A DNA stretch of 64,000 bases from Xylaria sp. FL1777 (lineage: Eukaryota > Ascomycota > Sordariomycetes > Xylariales > Xylariaceae). A program made the position numbers and the translations under genes. Of the stretch, positions 60,072 to 64,000 are shown one piece after another. Every line of letters begins with the position of its first letter. Positions within the stretch are counted from its first letter, which is position 1. The stretch lies in contig MU400621.1 in NCBI GenBank assembly GCA_022578965.1, positions 62,001 through 126,000 on the forward strand, given 5' to 3'. The notes under the pieces were generated by a model. The model was not told the origin of the DNA. It saw nothing but the letters and a program-made list of their open reading frames with translations, and ran no database searches.

Positions 60072-61237
60072 TTATTGCCCGCCAGAGCCAGGGGCACCTC
60101 CGCGGCCACCGCCACCCATCATATTCCGGGCCATTTCGGCAATGTTGGGATCGTTCATCAAGGAGGCCATGTCGGGCATGCCGCCGCCTTGGCTGAATCG
60201 ATCGGCCATCTCGCGTAGACGAGGGTTGCTCATCAAATTTTGCATCATCTCGGGGTTCGACATGAGGCTCTGTGCCATGTTCGCGAACATAGGGTTGCTC
60301 ATGATTGAGCTGAGGTCGGGCATACCGTTGCCACTGCCGCCGCCGCCGCCGCCACCACCACCAAACATGCTTGCCAGACTGCTCAGATCGGGCATGCCAC
60401 CGCCCGCGCCAGCGCCGGGATTGACACCAGCGCTGACACCGGCCGAAGCACCGCGAGAGACGGGATTGCTGCTGTCACGCTCTTCGGCCTCGAGCTCCTC
60501 GACACGTCGCTTCGCCGTCTCGAACCCTTTCTTCATTGCGTCGGAGCCACCGCTGCCCTCGTATTCGATACCCTGGCGGTAGGCCTCCATGCTGCCTCGC
60601 GCGTCGCCGAGGGCAAAGCGCGCAAGTCCCAGACGCGACCAGGCCTTGGTGTACTTGGGGTCGGCGGCAACAGCGGCCTCGGCATCAGCGCGCGCGCTCT
60701 CGTGGTCGCGGGCGGCACTGTACGCGGCGGCGCGGTTCGACAGGAAGATGGCATTGCCGGGGTGCAGGGCGAGGGCCTGGGAGTACAGGTCGATGGCGCG
60801 GGCGTAGTCCTTGGAGGTCATGGCCTTGTTGCCTTGGGCCTTGAGGTCCTCGGCGCGGGCCTTCTCTTCATCGGTGGGGAGTTTCGAGGCGCCAGTACTG
60901 CCGGCGGCGGACGAAGAAGGCTTGCCGGACGCCTTCAGTTTCTCGTAGACGCCGTAGATCTGCATGAGGTTCTGCGATCCGATGGCGGACTGCACGGCGG
61001 TCTTGTCCGAGGGATCAACCTTGAAGCTCTCTGCGATGCAATTAATGGCCACATCTATGCTGTCCTTGTCCTCCGAGGACAGTGTCCCGTCATCGAGAGA
61101 GCTCGACAGAAAATCGCAGATAGCGAGCGCTAGGCGTTGCTTTGAGGATGTAGCCTGCAGTTCATGGCATACGGTTAGCTAACTAGGTGGTTTCGCATAC
61201 GGCGAGGGAGCTTCCTCCCGTCGGGCAAACGTACCAT
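60072..61237 (-). CDS. SGT2: small glutamine-rich TPR co-chaperone Sgt2
   Basis: Predicted 361-aa cytosolic co-chaperone that receives tail-anchored membrane proteins and passes them to the Get4-Get5/Get3 pathway while binding Hsp70/Hsp90/Hsp104. The first exon is just the ATG (61235-61237); after an 80-nt intron (GTACGT donor, CTGCAG acceptor) exon 2 (61154-60072) reads ATSSKQRLALAICDF, the conserved N-terminal dimerisation/Get5-binding domain. Three TPR motifs cover about 101-201 (AEDLKAQGNKAMTSKDYARA, AIFLSNRAAAYSAARDHESA, YTKAWSRLGLARFALGDARG). The C-terminal substrate-binding region is Gly/Met-rich with Asn-Pro repeats (MSNPMFANMAQSLMSNPEMM), including a Gly run, and ends GGAPGSGGQ. Classical Sgt2 is Gln-rich here; this one is Gly/Met-rich, as in many filamentous fungi. 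Head-to-head with the NAT gene. Confidence 0.95.
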
Positions 61238-62229
61238 AGCTTAAAAAATGCTTGGCTGTTGGATGAATAAGTAGTATGAGGAACACGCGGATATGCTGCG
61301 AAACAGGCAGGAGAAAGGAGGAGAAGGAGGGGGAGCTAGAGGGGGAGGTTAGGGGACGCTGAGTATCAAGAATGAACGAAGCTCTTGGAAAGAAAGAGAG
61401 GAAAGGAGGGAAGAGGCGGAGGGGGGGAAGTGGTGAGAGTGATGAGTGAGGGTGGGAGAGGCTGATGCTCAGAATTGAGAGACAGCTTAATACTATATAC
61501 TATGTACTATGAAATGAAATCAAGCCTCGCTCTCACGTGGTGGTGGTGGCAGTGGCAGTGGCAGTGGCAGTCAGCAAGCAATTAGAGGAAGGACACCTGC
61601 CCTTTGACCTGGAGGCGGAGACCCTGGGGAGGAAGGCGGTGAGAGCGGGGAGAGGGGAGGTTTTTTGATTTTGAGAGGGGGCGGGGTACCGGTATCTTAC
61701 ATAGGTATCTATAGGTACATTACAAAGTATACCTACTAACCTAGGTAGGCAATCTCTTTACTAATACAAGCTCCACTTATAGGTACGTACATGTATACTA
61801 CTACTTAATTAAGTAGGCAACCTGCTCATAAGTAATGATTTGGTTAGGATACCGTAGTAATTATCCGAAACTGGGGTGAGGGTCCCTACATCTATGTAGA
61901 CTACCAGTAGATCTAGGAGCAATAATAGACAATAAGATGCTAGGGCTCTCGTCATGGCAAGCAAGATCGACGACTCCGGGTCCGTGATCCGTGATCCGTA
62001 TTTCATGTCCGGCTCCGGAGCTAACACGACTGAGTCAACCCGGCATACGAACAAACTACCTCCATGAACATATCTTTCTCTTCTTTTTCCCTTCCTTTTT
62101 TTGGTCTCTTTCGCAATCTTGCGTAATTCTCGTCCTCTCATTCCCCACCCTGGCATTGCATATGCGAGGACCGTGAAGCTTCCATTCAAGTTTGGTTGTT
62201 GCATAACAAGCTGAATCGATCGATCGACA
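61238..62229. promoter_or_regulatory. divergent promoter region between SGT2 and the NAT gene
   Basis: Head-to-head spacer of 1.0 kb. The SGT2 side is a GGAGGA/GGGGGA purine-rich stretch on the + strand (about 61310-61440), i.e. a pyrimidine tract on SGT2's sense strand. A TGGCAG tandem run lies at about 61547-61570 and an ACCTAGGT palindrome at 61739. The NAT side has a pyrimidine tract at about 62078-62112. No further gene is supported. Confidence 0.6.
61547..61570. repeat. (GTGGCA)n tandem repeat
   Basis: About four tandem copies of a hexamer, following a GTGGTG run, in the SGT2-NAT intergenic spacer. Confidence 0.75.
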
Positions 62230-63168
62230 ATGGTATCCTCAGCATATTCCAGGGAGCAGATTGACCAGTTCCTGGATCATATCCAGCTCCCCAAAAAGTA
62301 TCACCATGTGCCCCCATCATACGACCTCTTGAAGGCCCTGCACACTCATATGCTCGCAGCTGTGCCCTATGAAAACCTGGCCATACACTACAATGCGTCG
62401 CACTCGGTCGAGCTCAACCCCCAGCACCTGTTCCAGAAGATCGTGCTGAACAAGCGGGCGCGTGGCGGCTACTGCATGGAGAACGCCATCCTCTACAACC
62501 ATATTCTCGTCGGGCTCGGCTTCGACTCGTACACAGTCGGCGTTCGGACCCGTCTCCGTGATGGTGGCGTTCCAAAGGGCGACTTCCCGGGCTGGGTGCA
62601 CATCGTGAGCATCGTGGAGCTCGACGGCGCCAAGTACCACGTCGACATCGCGTTCGGGGGTGACTGCGCCACCCTCCCCATGCCCTTGGTCGACGGCCTC
62701 GTGCACCAGAACATAGGCGCGCAGCAGATCCGCCTCGTGCGGGACTGGATCCCCACGCAGCTGAAGCGGACCGAGGAATCCAAGCTCTGGATCTACGAGT
62801 ACCGCAACGGGGCCGACAGGGAGTGGAATCCCTTCTACTGCTTCACTCTCGTCGAGTTCATACCCAACGACTGGGAGGTCGTCAACGTCTACGCCAGCAC
62901 GAGCCCCAAATCCTGGCAGACCAAGACCGTGATCACCATCAAGTTCCTCCGCCGGCCGCGAGACGACGGCAGCGGGGAGGAGGAGATCTACGGCAAGCGC
63001 ATGCTGGTGAACGACGTCATCAAGGAGAATCTGGGCGGCAGGACTGCCGTCATCCACGAGTGCAAGACGGATGATGACAGGGTCGCCGCTTTGGAAAAGT
63101 ACTTCGACCTTCGGTTGACTGAAGAAGAGAAGAGTGCCATCAAGGGCTGGCGCACGGCCTTGTCGTGA
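62230..63168 (+). CDS. arylamine N-acetyltransferase (NAT family)
   Basis: Single-exon 312-aa cytosolic enzyme that transfers an acyl group from acyl-CoA to aromatic amines through a Cys-His-Asp triad. The triad is visible: C82 in RGGYCMENA, H124 in PGWVHIVSIVEL and D139 in YHVDIAFGG. The N-terminal PYENLAIHY motif and the C-terminal FYCFTLVEFIPNDWEVVN block are also typical. The length is right for fungal NATs, which are somewhat longer than bacterial ones because of an insert and a charged tail (RRPRDDGSGEEEIYGKRM). Some fungal homologues use malonyl-CoA and detoxify plant benzoxazolinones or other arylamines; the donor here cannot be told from sequence by eye. Base composition is clearly more GC-rich than the surrounding spacer, so the antisense strand shows a long spurious frame. 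Confidence 0.95.
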   Translation: MVSSAYSREQIDQFLDHIQLPKKYHHVPPSYDLLKALHTHMLAAVPYENLAIHYNASHSVELNPQHLFQKIVLNKRARGGYCMENAILYNHILVGLGFDSYTVGVRTRLRDGGVPKGDFPGWVHIVSIVELDGAKYHVDIAFGGDCATLPMPLVDGLVHQNIGAQQIRLVRDWIPTQLKRTEESKLWIYEYRNGADREWNPFYCFTLVEFIPNDWEVVNVYASTSPKSWQTKTVITIKFLRRPRDDGSGEEEIYGKRMLVNDVIKENLGGRTAVIHECKTDDDRVAALEKYFDLRLTEEEKSAIKGWRTALS

Positions 63169-64000
63169 ACCTCTCGACTTGAGTTTTCTTTCTCTTTCTC
63201 TTTCCTTTCTCTCTCACAATGTTGAGGGATAGAACTTAAAGATAGCGAATTGCCTTGAAAACCTGGAGCTAGAGATGTATGCAGATAGATTCGTGACCAA
63301 GATTTATTCTTAGACAATATCATGACCCTAAGAACAAAACCTTCCAAAGATTTCAATTACGTAGCCTTCACCTGAACTTCGTGAGATGATGTCATACATT
63401 TAATAAATATTCCGGCAATCTTATCTCGTTGTTGACATCTATAGTAATACCTACCTGAGTAGGCATACTTGTTTATTTCACATGGAACAAACAACGCTGC
63501 CTTCTACCTAGAGCGATTCGCGGAGTAAAACAAACGGAGTAAAACAAAGGTAGCATTAATCCGCTAGTACTATAGACCACATGTTCAAGTTAAGATCCGG
63601 ATTACGCAACGGAACCTAGAATACTTAAAACGCAGTATACTATAGATAGATGGTCATCGCCGTATCAAGCCATCGACTCAAGGGTACCCTTGTTAATAAT
63701 CATTGTGCTTCCGAGAAAAAAATGTCTCGCGGTATAAATATTGCTTCTACATATTCTCCATGAAGCGAGAGGGAGTGGGCTGCTAAAGGGATATAGAATG
63801 TTAGTCTCATTTATAGGCCCCATTTGTGAAGGTATGGGCAAGCTGCACGAAATTACAAGTTAGGTCTCAACAATTATTCATATTCTAATGAGCATGACGT
63901 GATTTTCCTTCAATTCTCATATACCTTGGCCAGGAATAGAGTCTAACTTCACAAAACACGGTCTCTCGCCGCTACATTTTCTACATCAACTGCTGTCTGT
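63169..64000. other. 3' flank of the NAT gene, AT-rich
   Basis: Presumed 3' UTR with a TTTCTTTCTCTTTC run directly after the stop (63184-63215), then AT-rich DNA to the window edge with no supported gene. Confidence 0.5.

Noticed and set aside
62317..63057. 246-codon frame antisense to the NAT gene
   Set aside because: Shadow of a GC-rich coding sequence whose sense strand has an intact catalytic triad.
1..64000. CRISPR arrays, rRNA genes, telomere repeats, biosynthetic cluster core enzymes (PKS, NRPS, terpene synthase)
   Set aside because: None seen. The ABC transporter and NAT could be mistaken for cluster accessories, but no backbone enzyme or pathway regulator lies nearby.

Overview
The window is nuclear DNA of a filamentous ascomycete (Pezizomycotina; most likely a Sordariomycete, which is an inference). 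The evidence is short introns of about 50-120 nt with GT..AG ends and CTAAC/CTGAC branch sites, genes on both strands with separate promoters, and fungal protein families such as Fyv7, Atos-like meiotic protein, HMT1-type ABC half-transporter, fungal kelch receptor-like protein and fungal NAT. No rRNA, tRNA, CRISPR array, telomere repeat or intact transposon was seen.

Layout. Left part (1-39 kb) is ordinary gene space: a LIM-RhoGAP of the Rga type (1.6-5.3 kb, +), a gene-free 4.5 kb, a secreted/membrane kelch protein (9.8-11.9 kb, +), FYV7 for rRNA processing (12.7-13.5 kb, -) divergent from an Atos-like gene (14.5-17.1 kb, +), an unrecognised disordered protein with a basic tail (18.8-20.6 kb, -), listerin/Ltn1 E3 ligase (21.0-26.1 kb, -) divergent from an unrecognised protein with a mitochondrial-looking N-terminus (27.4-30.2 kb, +), a small 101-aa protein (31 kb, -), an FHA protein of the Tos4/Plm2 type (32.4-34.0 kb, -) and a second RhoGAP protein with a fungal NLR-type helical N-terminus (35.9-38.0 kb, -).

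Middle part (about 39-55 kb) is gene-poor and visibly AT-rich. It holds one convincing gene, a single-pass membrane protein with a Cys-rich PAN/apple-like ectodomain (44.7-45.5 kb, -), and one well-delimited 429-bp non-autonomous DNA transposon (MITE) with hAT-like ends (48 kb).

Right part (55-64 kb) is gene-dense again: HMT1/ABCB6-type ABC transporter (55.5-59.3 kb, +), SGT2 co-chaperone (60.1-61.2 kb, -) whose first exon is only the ATG, and an arylamine N-acetyltransferase (62.2-63.2 kb, +).

The genes do not form a pathway cluster. Loose themes are Rho/Cdc42 signalling (two RhoGAP proteins), protein quality control (listerin for stalled ribosomes, Sgt2 for tail-anchored proteins) and cell-surface proteins (kelch and PAN-type). 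The most unusual signals outside genes are the MITE and two short motifs, TACTGCGTA (with its complement TACGCAGTA) and the palindrome ACCTAGGT. Both recur through the intergenic DNA far above chance and were not seen inside the gene models. I found no convincing new multi-gene system. Exon junctions were inferred by eye from reading frame, splice signals and family similarity; no alignment or RNA data were available.
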